Part shown: piece after piece, positions 17,081 to 25,207 of the stretch
How positions within the stretch are numbered: position 1 is the stretch's first letter
Layout of the letters: each line of letters starts with the position of its first letter
Origin: Vibrio tubiashii
GTDB taxonomy: Bacteria > Pseudomonadota > Gammaproteobacteria > Enterobacterales > Vibrionaceae
DNA: 64,000 bases
NCBI GenBank assembly: GCA_000775715.1
Contig: JRWQ01000005.1
Location: forward strand, 62,001 to 126,000
Direction: 5' to 3'
Translations under genes and position numbers: made by a program
The notes under the pieces: generated by a model
What the model was told of the DNA's origin: nothing
Database searches by the model: none
Seen by the model: only the letters and a program-made list of their open reading frames with translations

Positions 17081-18505
17081 TTAAGCGCTGGCAGGCTCTA
17101 GCTCGCCTTTCATTTGAGCACGCTTATAGAAGAACAGTGTCAATGCTGCTGGGACTGCAATAGCCACAAGCATCGCGATTGCAAACACGCCCCAGAACTG
17201 TGGTTGGATAGATAAGATACCCGGTAGACCACCGACACCGATACCGTTCGCCATTACCCCTGCGCTACCACAAATCGCTGCAGCAATTGCACTACCAATC
17301 ATTGCGCTTAGCATTGGGAACTTGTACTTCAAGTTAATACCGTACATTGCAGGTTCCGTCACACCTAGGTAGGCAGAGATAGCTGCTGGTACTGAAATAT
17401 CACGCTCACCATGTTTCTTACTGATAATAATGATGCCTACTACCGCTGACGCTTGCGCGATATTTGATAGAGCAATCAGAGGCCAAATTGGCGTGCCACC
17501 TAGATCTTGCATTAACTGAAGGTCAACGGCGTTAGTCGTGTGGTGAATACCAGTAATAACCAGTGGCGCATAAAGGAAACCAAATACCATAGAACCAATG
17601 ACAGCGAAGTCGCCTGTCATTGCTGCTTTAGCAGCAAATGCCACACCATCACCAAGCACGCGACCAAATGGACCAATTAAAGAGTGTGCGAGTACTACAG
17701 ATAGAATAATTGATACGAAAGGCACGACAACAAGGTAAAGGTACGATGGAACAATACGCTTAAGGTTAGTTTCAATAAACGCCAGTGCGATACCCGCTAA
17801 CATGGCTGGAATAACCTGAGCTTGATAACCGACCTTTTCAATCACAAATAGGCCGAAGTCCCAAGCTTCTGGTACCTGCTTGCCGATCAGATAAGCATTC
17901 ATTAACTGTGGAGATACCAAGGTAACCCCCAAGGTAATACCCAAAATTGGCGTTCCACCGAGCTTTTTCACCGTTGACCAACAAACACCAACAGGTAGGA
18001 AGAAGAAGATCGCTTCGCCAATCAGCCATAGGAAACTATGAACAGTTGCCCAGAATTGACTAATCTCTGTCAATGACTGGCCATCAAACATCTTGATGTC
18101 GCCAATGACATTACGGAAACCGAGAATCAAACCACCAGTGATAATAGCAGGAAGCAGTGGTACAAAGATTTCAGCAAGATGGGAAATACCACGCTCTAGG
18201 AAGTTCATGTTTTGACGAGCCGCTTGCTTAGACTCATCTTTCGAAGCTTCTGATTTACCTGAAAGCTCAATCAGAACCTTATAAACTTCGTCAACTTCAG
18301 TGCCAATAACTACTTGAAATTGACCAGCATTAGTGAAGCAACCTTTGACTAACGGCAGTGCTTCCAATGCTTTTTCATCGGCTTGTGCGGTATCGTTTAG
18401 TACAAAGCGAAGGCGCGTTAGACAGTGGCTCACGCTCGCGATGTTGTCGCGACCACCAACCAGTTCTATCAGACGCTCCACTTGTTGTTTCGCAATCTTA
18501 CTCAT
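17081..18505 (-). CDS. treB: PTS trehalose-specific EIIBC component
   Basis: Imports and phosphorylates trehalose to trehalose 6-phosphate. The N-terminal EIIB domain (about residues 1-85) contains the phosphorylated cysteine in S-V-S-H-C-L-T-R-L-R-F. The rest is an EIIC domain with about ten membrane segments. The G-C-F-T-N-A-G-Q-F-Q-V-V-I-G-T stretch and overall pattern match E. coli TreB closely. No EIIA domain is present, so it must borrow one, as E. coli TreB does with Crr. I chose ATG 18505 because AGGGTGG lies 8 bp upstream and the length (474) equals the family; ATG 18538 would add eleven residues. Confidence 0.96.
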   Translation of the reverse strand: MSKIAKQQVERLIELVGGRDNIASVSHCLTRLRFVLNDTAQADEKALEALPLVKGCFTNAGQFQVVIGTEVDEVYKVLIELSGKSEASKDESKQAARQNMNFLERGISHLAEIFVPLLPAIITGGLILGFRNVIGDIKMFDGQSLTEISQFWATVHSFLWLIGEAIFFFLPVGVCWSTVKKLGGTPILGITLGVTLVSPQLMNAYLIGKQVPEAWDFGLFVIEKVGYQAQVIPAMLAGIALAFIETNLKRIVPSYLYLVVVPFVSIILSVVLAHSLIGPFGRVLGDGVAFAAKAAMTGDFAVIGSMVFGFLYAPLVITGIHHTTNAVDLQLMQDLGGTPIWPLIALSNIAQASAVVGIIIISKKHGERDISVPAAISAYLGVTEPAMYGINLKYKFPMLSAMIGSAIAAAICGSAGVMANGIGVGGLPGILSIQPQFWGVFAIAMLVAIAVPAALTLFFYKRAQMKGELEPASA

Positions 18506-18594
18506 ATCCATGTCCACCCTAATTGGATTCTCATTCATCTGTTATCAACAATGTTGACGTTTCAAACTGATTCAGTCTGTTATTTTATTATTAA

Positions 18595-18608
18595 TGGGAA
18601 CATTCCCA
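18595..18608. promoter_or_regulatory. TreR-type operator O1
   Basis: TGGGAACATTCCCA is a perfect palindrome lying just downstream of the treB -10 box, over the expected transcription start. It matches the GGGAACGTTCCC pattern known for E. coli TreR. The regulator gene lies adjacent. Confidence 0.82.
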
Positions 18609-18617
18609 CAAGTGCTC

Positions 18618-18646
18618 ATTATAATGTCAGATCTGTTAACAGATAA
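18618..18646 (-). promoter_or_regulatory. treB promoter
   Basis: On the minus strand a perfect TATAAT (18618-18623) lies 17 bp from a poor -35 TTATCT (18641-18646). The promoter is bracketed by the two operators. The spacer contains the 14-bp palindrome ATCTGTTAACAGAT (18631-18644). Confidence 0.75.
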
Positions 18647-18647
18647 A

Positions 18648-18665
18648 AATGGGAACAATCCCATT
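18648..18665. promoter_or_regulatory. TreR-type operator O2
   Basis: AATGGGAACAATCCCATT is palindromic in its outer seven bases on each side and shares TGGGAACA with O1. Its centre is 55 bp from that of O1, just upstream of the -35 box. Confidence 0.8.
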
Positions 18666-18714
18666 AATTGAATGAGATCACAGTATAATTTTAAATCACT
18701 TTGAAAAGAAAGGT

Positions 18715-19662
18715 TTAGATAGTGATAGGTTCTTGGGTGATATGGACTTGCTCTAGCTGGCCATTAATTTGAGAAATCAGCAAGTTAGCCGCTTTTTCTC
18801 CAGCCAAAGCGTAACCCGGGTCAATGCTAAACACTTTTGGAAATAGGAAAGAGAGCAGCTCATTGCCACCGACACCTGTAACAACAACATCTTCTCGATT
18901 AAGTTCTTGCAGTCGCTTGATGACACCTAGCGCTAAGGTGTCACTGGCACACACAATCGCTTGGGTTTTCTCGTTTAAGACTTCATCCACCAGCAAATAG
19001 GCACTTTCATGATTTAGCTGGCCAGTCTTAAAACTCGCAGGGAGAGAGTGCAATTGGCACCATTCAAGATACGCATCAAGACGTAATTTACCGGTTGTTT
19101 TATCACTAGGATCAACACCAATAAAAGCGATATCACTAAGCCCTTTCTCAGTGAGAAATTCTAACGCTTTGACAATAACTTGCTTGTTGTCGTAGTTAAT
19201 CGAAGAGATTTGATCCGTATCCATGGCAATCACGACAGATCGATTGTGCCAGCTCTCTAGCTTTGAAATGTCAAAGTCACTGAAACCGAATACAACCACA
19301 CCATCTACGTTACGTTTTTTCAGCACATCGAGATGATCATTGGTTTTTACGCGATCAAACTGACTCTCCATAATCACCACGTCATAACCTTCGGCGTATA
19401 GAGTATTCAACATACTGCCAACGGCTTTGTTTTCTGATGGAGAATCAAGGCGAGAGATAATGACACCAACCACTTTTTGGCTGCCACCACGCATTGCTTG
19501 AGCAGATTTTGAAGGAACATAACCAGACTCCTGAATCACTTGTTCGACCTTAGCACGTGTCTCAGGTTTAACCTTTGGGTCATTAGTCAGAACACGGGAG
19601 ACCGTTGATTTACCCACACCGGACAAGCGGGCAATATCAAGAATGGTTAGTTTTTTGCTCAT
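18715..19662 (-). CDS. treR: Trehalose operon repressor, LacI family
   Basis: A 315-residue LacI/GalR regulator. The helix-turn-helix is at the N-terminus (I-A-R-L-S-G-V-G-K-S-T-V-S-R-V-L), followed by a hinge helix (S-A-Q-A-M-R-G) and a periplasmic-binding-protein-like sensor domain. The wording M-R-G-G-S-Q-K-V-V-G-V-I-I-S-R-L-D-S matches E. coli TreR. In E. coli the inducer is trehalose 6-phosphate. It lies upstream of treB with the operators in the gap between them, so it probably represses treBC. No clear operator is seen before treR itself. Confidence 0.94.
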   Translation of the reverse strand: MSKKLTILDIARLSGVGKSTVSRVLTNDPKVKPETRAKVEQVIQESGYVPSKSAQAMRGGSQKVVGVIISRLDSPSENKAVGSMLNTLYAEGYDVVIMESQFDRVKTNDHLDVLKKRNVDGVVVFGFSDFDISKLESWHNRSVVIAMDTDQISSINYDNKQVIVKALEFLTEKGLSDIAFIGVDPSDKTTGKLRLDAYLEWCQLHSLPASFKTGQLNHESAYLLVDEVLNEKTQAIVCASDTLALGVIKRLQELNREDVVVTGVGGNELLSFLFPKVFSIDPGYALAGEKAANLLISQINGQLEQVHITQEPITI

Positions 19663-19732
19663 AGATAACTGGGTCTAATAGTTAGATGGAAACAGGCAGC
19701 CGGACGCTACCAGCAATGCTATCGTAATCGTT

Positions 19733-20080
19733 CTACTGGCCAATGCAATTCTTATAGATGGTAATACCGACTTCTAATCGCGCTTCATTGCCTTTGGTGT
19801 AAAGGGTGACAGGGTTTTGAACCTTAGCAGTACCATCATCTAGAATATACTTAGTGCCTGAGCCTGATGGCACTCGAACCATACGATAATCGCCTTCAGG
19901 TAACCTTAACAGCGCCTTATCCTCGTTTGGCATAAGAGCCAACTGAAATGCACCACCACTACTGCATTGGTAAGCAATAAAATCGCCTTGGTAAACGGTG
20001 TTTCTGACGGGCTTATTGGAGGAACAAGCGCTAAGGCTTGCTGTTAATGCGGCAACCAGCAACCAATGATGATATTTCAT
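19733..20080 (-). CDS. MliC-family lysozyme-inhibitor lipoprotein
   Basis: A 115-residue lipoprotein (signal L-S-A-C, Cys 19) with the MliC/PliC fold pattern. It has an early Y-Q-C, the S-G-x-G-T-K-Y motif that inserts into the lysozyme active site in characterised members, an L-Y-T-K-G-N-E-A-R-L-E segment, and a closing K-N-C that would pair with the first Cys. It probably protects peptidoglycan from host c-type lysozyme. The GGGGGAG ribosome site is strong. The assignment is by motif only. Confidence 0.75.
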   Translation of the reverse strand: MKYHHWLLVAALTASLSACSSNKPVRNTVYQGDFIAYQCSSGGAFQLALMPNEDKALLRLPEGDYRMVRVPSGSGTKYILDDGTAKVQNPVTLYTKGNEARLEVGITIYKNCIGQ

Positions 20081-20118
20081 AACTCCCCCAATAAAACAAA
20101 ATTCGCCAAAGTCCCTGC

Positions 20119-20670
20119 TTATTGCTCTAAATAGGCTGGGACATCTTTAATGCTGTCAAGAACGACTGAAGCGATAGCTTCGCCTTTCTCTGTCACTGGT
20201 TTTCCTGTACGCACTAGGATTTTAGTTCCTACACCAGCTGCTTCAGCAGCCATCATGTCTTCTGCTTTATCGCCAACCATGACTGAGTTAGCCATGTCAA
20301 TTTTTAAGAAGTCACGTGCAGAGATAAACATACCTGGCTTTGGCTTACGGCAATCACAATCTTGCTTGTATTTTCCTTGCCCATGTTCAGCATGATGTGG
20401 GCAGTAGTAGATACCATCAAACTCCACACCATTATCGACGAAATTCCAGTCCATCCACTGGGTCAAAGACAGGAAACGATCTTCACTGAACTTACCACGC
20501 GCAATACCTGACTGGTTTGTCACAAGCACCAACTGATAGCCCATATCTTTGAGCTTCTTGGCCGCGTCAAACACACCATCAATAAACTCAAAATCATGCT
20601 CGTCGTGGACATAGCCGTGATCAACGTTGATCACGCCATCTCGGTCTAAAAAGACTGCTGGTTTTGCCAA
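20119..20670 (-). CDS. gmhB: D-glycero-beta-D-manno-heptose 1,7-bisphosphate 7-phosphatase
   Basis: HAD-superfamily phosphatase in the ADP-heptose pathway that supplies lipopolysaccharide core. The nucleophile motif F-L-D-R-D-G-V-I-N is at residues 7-15. The second motif is [10 protein letters not shown], the zinc-binding cysteines follow in C-P-H-H and [10 protein letters not shown], and the closing acid motif is V-G-D-K-A-E-D-M. The length is 183. It is divergent from metN, the same neighbour as E. coli yaeD. gmhA, an earlier step of the pathway, lies about 12 kb away at 32.7 kb. Confidence 0.96.
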   Translation of the reverse strand: MAKPAVFLDRDGVINVDHGYVHDEHDFEFIDGVFDAAKKLKDMGYQLVLVTNQSGIARGKFSEDRFLSLTQWMDWNFVDNGVEFDGIYYCPHHAEHGQGKYKQDCDCRKPKPGMFISARDFLKIDMANSVMVGDKAEDMMAAEAAGVGTKILVRTGKPVTEKGEAIASVVLDSIKDVPAYLEQ

Positions 20671-20764
20671 AATATGCTTCTCTTTTTTGTGCTTTTCTTT
20701 ATCAGAATTATTGCACGCTTTATTTCTTTCATCACTATCTAATTACTAATCGATTAGTCAAATA

Positions 20765-20788
20765 ATACGTTTAGACGTCTAGACGTAA
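20765..20788. promoter_or_regulatory. Three tandem Met boxes (MetJ operator) before metN
   Basis: Contiguous 8-bp units ATACGTTT, AGACGTCT and AGACGTAA match the E. coli MetJ box AGACGTCT at 6, 8 and 6 of 8 positions. They lie directly upstream of the metN promoter, as expected for methionine repression of the importer. Confidence 0.88.
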
Positions 20789-20797
20789 AAATATCTA

Positions 20798-20826
20798 TTG
20801 ACACAAATCATATAAGACCATAGCAT
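20798..20826 (+). promoter_or_regulatory. Probable metN promoter
   Basis: A perfect TTGACA (-35, 20798-20803) is 17 bp from TAGCAT (-10, 20821-20826). The Met boxes end 9 bp upstream of the -35 element. Confidence 0.65.
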
Positions 20827-20895
20827 CACCTACCAAATGAGATGTAGTTCGACATTATCTGCTGCTCTTGATCCAAATTGATAGTGAGTCTCTCG

Positions 20896-21933
20896 ATGAT
20901 TGAAATTAATCAAGTAAACAAGGTGTTCTACCAAGGCAGTAAAGAGATACATGCCTTAAAGGAGATCAACCTCCATATCCCACAGGGAGCAATCTTCGGT
21001 GTGATTGGCTCATCGGGCGCGGGCAAAAGTACCCTTATCCGCTGTGTAAACATGTTAGAAGCGCCAACGACTGGCTCTATCGTTGTCGATGGTGTAGACC
21101 TCACTAAACTGACTAAATCACAGCTTAGTGAAGCTCGCCGAAATATCGGTATGATTTTTCAGCACTTTAACCTGCTTTCATCGCGTACTGTGTTCGATAA
21201 TGTTGCGCTACCACTAGAACTTGCAGGCAAAGACCAAGCACATATCACAGCTAAAGTTACTGAGCTGCTAAAGCTAGTTGGTCTTGATGACAAACATGAG
21301 AGCTACCCTTCAAACCTAAGTGGTGGTCAGAAACAGCGTGTCGCCATTGCTCGTGCGTTGGCGTCTGATCCTAAAGTACTGTTGTGTGATGAAGCAACGA
21401 GCGCTCTTGACCCGGCTACAACACAATCAATCCTTGAGCTACTTAAAGAGATCAATCGCAAACTCAACATCACCATTCTACTGATCACTCACGAGATGGA
21501 TGTAGTGAAGAGCATCTGTCATCAAGTAGCAATCATTGGCGGTGGTGAATTGGTTGAGAAAGGTACAGTAGGCGAAATTTTTGCTCACCCGAAAACTGAG
21601 CTAGCTCATGAATTTATTCGTTCTACGTTAGATCTTTCTATTCCAGAAGATTACCAAGTGCGCCTACAACAGACACGAGTGGAAGGCAGCTATCCTCTCG
21701 TCCGCCTTGAGTTTACGGGAACCACAGTAGATGCTCCACTTGTCAGCCAAATTGCTCGCAAGTTCAACATCGATACCAATATTCTAAGCTCTGACCTAGA
21801 TTACGCAGGTGGAGTCAAATTCGGCATGATGGTCGCGGAACTCCTTGGTGAAAATGAACAGGATGATAATGCTGCGATCAAATTTCTGCGCGAACACAAC
21901 GTAAAGGTGGAGGTACTTGGCTATGTCCTTTAA
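20896..21933 (+). CDS. metN: D-/L-methionine ABC transporter ATP-binding protein
   Basis: ATPase of the MetNIQ methionine importer. It has a Walker [10 protein letters not shown], the Q-loop, an ABC signature L-S-G-G-Q-K-Q-R, and a Walker [12 protein letters not shown]. The C-terminal NIL domain (about residues 265-345) allosterically binds methionine and gives transinhibition in E. coli. ATG 20896 (M-I-E-I-N-Q-V-N) aligns with E. coli MetN; the TTG at 20878 would add six residues. The 345-residue product overlaps metI by 11 bp. Confidence 0.97.
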   Translation: MIEINQVNKVFYQGSKEIHALKEINLHIPQGAIFGVIGSSGAGKSTLIRCVNMLEAPTTGSIVVDGVDLTKLTKSQLSEARRNIGMIFQHFNLLSSRTVFDNVALPLELAGKDQAHITAKVTELLKLVGLDDKHESYPSNLSGGQKQRVAIARALASDPKVLLCDEATSALDPATTQSILELLKEINRKLNITILLITHEMDVVKSICHQVAIIGGGELVEKGTVGEIFAHPKTELAHEFIRSTLDLSIPEDYQVRLQQTRVEGSYPLVRLEFTGTTVDAPLVSQIARKFNIDTNILSSDLDYAGGVKFGMMVAELLGENEQDDNAAIKFLREHNVKVEVLGYVL

Positions 21934-22600
21934 TGAGATTTCGCAGTGGCTGAACTTAAACAGCAATCTACTAATCGGTGCTACATGGGACACCATCTAC
22001 ATGGTTGCAGTTGCTGGTATCGTTGGCTTTGCAGTAGGTATTCCACTCGGCGTGATCCTCCACATCACCAAAAAAGGCGGGCTACTAGAGAACACTAAGT
22101 TAAACAGCGTGCTCGGTGCCATTGTCAATGTGGGTCGCTCTGTTCCTTTCTTAGTACTTATGGTGGCAATTATTCCGGTCACTAAGCTACTGGTTGGTAC
22201 ATTTATCGGTACAACAGCAGCTATCGTTCCATTAACAATTGGTGCGATTCCATTTGTTGCTCGCCTCATTGAAGGCGCACTTTTAGAAGTTCCAACTGGA
22301 CTCGTTGAGGCAGCCCAATCAATGGGTGCTACACCAGTACAAATCATTACTAAGGTACTGCTTCCTGAAGCGATGCCAACTATTGTTAACTCGGTAACCA
22401 TTACGCTAGTCACGCTAGTAAGCTACTCTGCAATGGCAGGTACGGTTGGCGGCGGCGGCTTGGGTGATGTTGCGATTCGCTACGGCTTCCACCGCTACGA
22501 CGTCACTATTATGGCTGTCACTGTGGTCATGCTAATCGTGTTAGTTCAGATCATTCAATCCATTGGTGATGCGATTGTTCGTCGCGTTGATCACCGCTAA
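21923..22600 (+). CDS. metI: D-/L-methionine ABC transporter permease
   Basis: Inner-membrane permease with five membrane segments and the coupling-loop [10 protein letters not shown] motif that docks on MetN. ATG 21923 has GGAGG upstream, inside the end of metN; the in-frame TTG at 21917 is less likely. The 225-residue length fits the family (217 in E. coli). Part of metN-metI-metQ. Confidence 0.97.
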   Translation: MSFNEISQWLNLNSNLLIGATWDTIYMVAVAGIVGFAVGIPLGVILHITKKGGLLENTKLNSVLGAIVNVGRSVPFLVLMVAIIPVTKLLVGTFIGTTAAIVPLTIGAIPFVARLIEGALLEVPTGLVEAAQSMGATPVQIITKVLLPEAMPTIVNSVTITLVTLVSYSAMAGTVGGGGLGDVAIRYGFHRYDVTIMAVTVVMLIVLVQIIQSIGDAIVRRVDHR

Positions 22601-22642
22601 AAATAAAACAATTTCACAGATTTAATTTATAAGGAGATAGTG

Positions 22643-23452
22643 ATGAAATTCAGTCTTAAAGGTCTTTTGACTATCGCAGCAGCAGCATCTGCACTAGTTC
22701 TAGCAGGTTGTGGCGAAAAAGCAGCAGATACAAGCAAGGTTAAAGTCGGCGTTATGGCTGGCGCAGAAGCTCAGGTTGCAGAAGTGGCTGCAAAAGTCGC
22801 GAAAGAAAAATTCGGCCTAGATGTAGAGCTAGTAACCTTTACTGATTACGTAACACCAAACGCAGCGCTAGATGATGGCTCAATCGACATCAACGCGTTC
22901 CAGCACAAGCCATACCTAGATCAGCAAGTAGCAGATCGCGGCTACAAGCTAACGATTGCTGGTAACACGTTTGTTTACCCTATCGCAGGTTACTCTAAGC
23001 AAGTGACATCTGTTGATGAAATTCAAGAAGGCGCACGTATTGCAGTACCAAACGATCCAACCAACCTAGGTCGTTCACTGCTCCTTCTTGAGCAGCAAGG
23101 TCTGCTTAAACTACGTGAAGGCGTTGGTCTACTAGCAACAGTACGCGACATTGTTGAGAACCCGAAAAACATCACTATCGTTGAGCTAGATGCAGCACAG
23201 CTTCCGCGCTCTCTTGACGATGTAGCTCTGTCTATTATCAACACAACTTACGCGAGCTCAATTGACCTAACGCCACAAAAAGATGGCGTGTTCGTTGAAG
23301 ACAAAGAGTCTCCATACGTGAACCTAATCGTGTCACGTGAAGATAACGCACAGGCTGAAAATGTGGTTAACTTTGTGAAAGCCTACCAAACAGAAGAAGT
23401 GTACACAGCGGCTTCTGACATCTTCAAAGGTGGCGTGGTTAAGGGCTGGTAA
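22643..23452 (+). CDS. metQ: Methionine-binding lipoprotein MetQ
   Basis: Substrate-binding protein of the methionine importer, anchored by its lipidated Cys 23 (L-A-G-C-G-E). Conserved NlpA/MetQ features are visible: V-T-F-T-D-Y-V-T-P-N-A-A-L-D-D-G, D-I-N-A-F-Q-H-K-P-Y-L, and I-A-V-P-N-D-P-T-N. ATG 22643 has AAGGAG six bases upstream; a GTG directly before it is not needed. It ends the operon, followed by a strong hairpin terminator. Confidence 0.97.
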   Translation: MKFSLKGLLTIAAAASALVLAGCGEKAADTSKVKVGVMAGAEAQVAEVAAKVAKEKFGLDVELVTFTDYVTPNAALDDGSIDINAFQHKPYLDQQVADRGYKLTIAGNTFVYPIAGYSKQVTSVDEIQEGARIAVPNDPTNLGRSLLLLEQQGLLKLREGVGLLATVRDIVENPKNITIVELDAAQLPRSLDDVALSIINTTYASSIDLTPQKDGVFVEDKESPYVNLIVSREDNAQAENVVNFVKAYQTEEVYTAASDIFKGGVVKGW

Positions 23453-23476
23453 CCACTCCCTATTGTTAGAATCACT

Positions 23477-23507
23477 AAAAACCCTCAAACAATGTTTGAG
23501 GGTTTTA
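23477..23507 (+). terminator. Bidirectional terminator between metQ and the diguanylate cyclase gene
   Basis: A 13-bp perfect stem AAAACCCTCAAAC/GTTTGAGGGTTTT with loop AAT, and T-rich flanks on both strands. Confidence 0.93.
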
Positions 23508-23532
23508 CTTTTTCTCAGCCATATCACTCAGT

Positions 23533-25101
23533 TTATTCAATAAACCTCACTTGATTTCTTCCGCCCTCTTTAGCTTGATATAGCGCGGCATCTGCTCGTT
23601 TTATCGCATCGTTAAACGCCTTGGATTTGCTTTCAATAGTGGCACCAACACTGATGGTAAGTGCTTCATCAAGTTGAGGGAATGAGGTCGCCTCAATATT
23701 TCCCCGAAGCCTTTCTGCAATTTGCTCCGCCGCCGAGGGCTCAACGTTGGGAACGACCACCAGAAATTCCTCTCCTCCCCAACGAGATAGTATAGCGTCT
23801 TCACGCAGTGATTGTTGGAGTTGCTTTGCTGTAGTTTGAATAACAACATCACCGATGTCATGCCCGTACTTATCATTAACGCGCTTAAAGAAATCAATAT
23901 CCGCAATCATGACCGCGTAATGACGCCCTACACTCTCAAGTTGCTCTAGTGCGGCATCTAGCTCTAGAGCTAAACCTCGTCGATTTAGGATGCCAGTTAA
24001 ACTGTCTTTTATCATCAAGTTATGATTTTTTACAGCCGCTCTGTGATTAAAATATGCGGTTAAAATCAAAGCATACACAATCAGCCATGCGCCCCATGTT
24101 GGTAAAGAATTTAACATCGCTTTTTGATTCAGCTCTGAGTGAGTGAAACTGTGGCTGATATAAAGCTCTTCGTCTAACAGCGTATGGAGAATTTGGTAAC
24201 CTTCTTCGTCTTCATGAAAGTTAGCATCAATTTTAGATACCAACACTTCTGTGAAGTCTGTCTGCGTAAAAATCTCACCTTTGTCATTGACCACATTGCC
24301 CTCTTCATCAATGAGCATTGACTGCCCCGTATCTAATCCAATAGACAGCATTTCAATAATGTTTCGCACACTGACATCTATCGCGATTACACCGCGAAAT
24401 ACATCTTCACTATCATAGAGAGGCGATGACATGGTCAGCATAATCCCTTTACCAGCAGCATCACTGTAGGGGGCAAATAACTTGCTTTCTCTTTCTGGGT
24501 TGTTCTCCCCATTCATTGACTTCCACATGGCGCTTTCATACACAGAATCAGAAACATGAAACTGTTCAACTCCAACACGCGGAGTAAGATAGATAAACTT
24601 ATCACTGGAAATAATGTAAGCCCATTCAATAGCTGGCTCTAGAACGATCGAGCCCATTTGCGGTATTAAGTGCTTAACGACATCGAGATCTTTGTTTTTT
24701 GCGAGTGTTCCTATGCTGACGTCATCCATAACAGACAAAGTCCCATAGGAGAGATCATCAACCTTATCTAGAACATGGCCTAGTTCAAGTGTGTAAACTT
24801 TAAACTCCGGATAATGTTGAATGTACGGAATAAGAGCACTTATATCGACTGTGCTTTGTTGGGAGAGGTAAGCCAAGTTTGCAGTGTTCCTAAGCGATGT
24901 GGCATTTAGTACCAACATACTCAAATAACGAGAAATTGTTTCGGTTCGACTTTCTAATGTCGCGATAGTCGACTCTTTGATGCTTTTTCTCTGCGCATCA
25001 AACGTGACTCCTAAACCTACAAGGGTCACAACCGACACTGCAATTACAATAGACTTTTTCAATTTAAAGTATCTTCCTTGGCTATCGAAACGCTTCCACA
25101 C
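23533..25101 (-). CDS. Membrane-bound diguanylate cyclase with periplasmic sensor domain
   Basis: Probably makes cyclic di-GMP in response to an external signal. A first membrane segment (about residues 17-35) and a second (about 335-355) enclose a roughly 300-residue periplasmic region with a dCache-like pattern (I-A-I-D-V-S-V-R-N-I, S-M-L-I-D-E-E-G-N-V-V). The C-terminal GGDEF domain has G-G-E-E-F at about 442-446 plus the D-x-D-x-F-K-x-x-N-D nucleotide motif, so it should be active. The product-inhibition I-site reads R-E-D-A instead of R-x-x-D. The GTG start at 25101 is uncertain; a TTG at 25062 behind AAGGAAG is an alternative. Confidence 0.9.
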   Translation of the reverse strand: MWKRFDSQGRYFKLKKSIVIAVSVVTLVGLGVTFDAQRKSIKESTIATLESRTETISRYLSMLVLNATSLRNTANLAYLSQQSTVDISALIPYIQHYPEFKVYTLELGHVLDKVDDLSYGTLSVMDDVSIGTLAKNKDLDVVKHLIPQMGSIVLEPAIEWAYIISSDKFIYLTPRVGVEQFHVSDSVYESAMWKSMNGENNPERESKLFAPYSDAAGKGIMLTMSSPLYDSEDVFRGVIAIDVSVRNIIEMLSIGLDTGQSMLIDEEGNVVNDKGEIFTQTDFTEVLVSKIDANFHEDEEGYQILHTLLDEELYISHSFTHSELNQKAMLNSLPTWGAWLIVYALILTAYFNHRAAVKNHNLMIKDSLTGILNRRGLALELDAALEQLESVGRHYAVMIADIDFFKRVNDKYGHDIGDVVIQTTAKQLQQSLREDAILSRWGGEEFLVVVPNVEPSAAEQIAERLRGNIEATSFPQLDEALTISVGATIESKSKAFNDAIKRADAALYQAKEGGRNQVRFIE

Positions 25102-25160
25102 TCTTTTGTGAAAACCTGCGCCAGTTTGAACTTTAAATTAAATTTTAGCTTAGATACTAA

Positions 25161-25184
25161 AAAACGCAGCAAGCGCTGCGTTTT
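25161..25184 (-). terminator. Rho-independent terminator of the abgT-like gene
   Basis: A 10-bp stem AAAACGCAGC/GCTGCGTTTT with loop AAGC. On the minus strand it is followed by TTTTTT, 23 bp after the transporter stop. Confidence 0.9.
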
Positions 25185-25207
25185 GTTAACCAGATTAGCA
25201 ATATATT

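Noticed and set aside
20671-20895. Possible SAM riboswitch before metN.
   Set aside because: The interval is short and holds clear MetJ boxes; no SAM-I or SAM-II core was seen.
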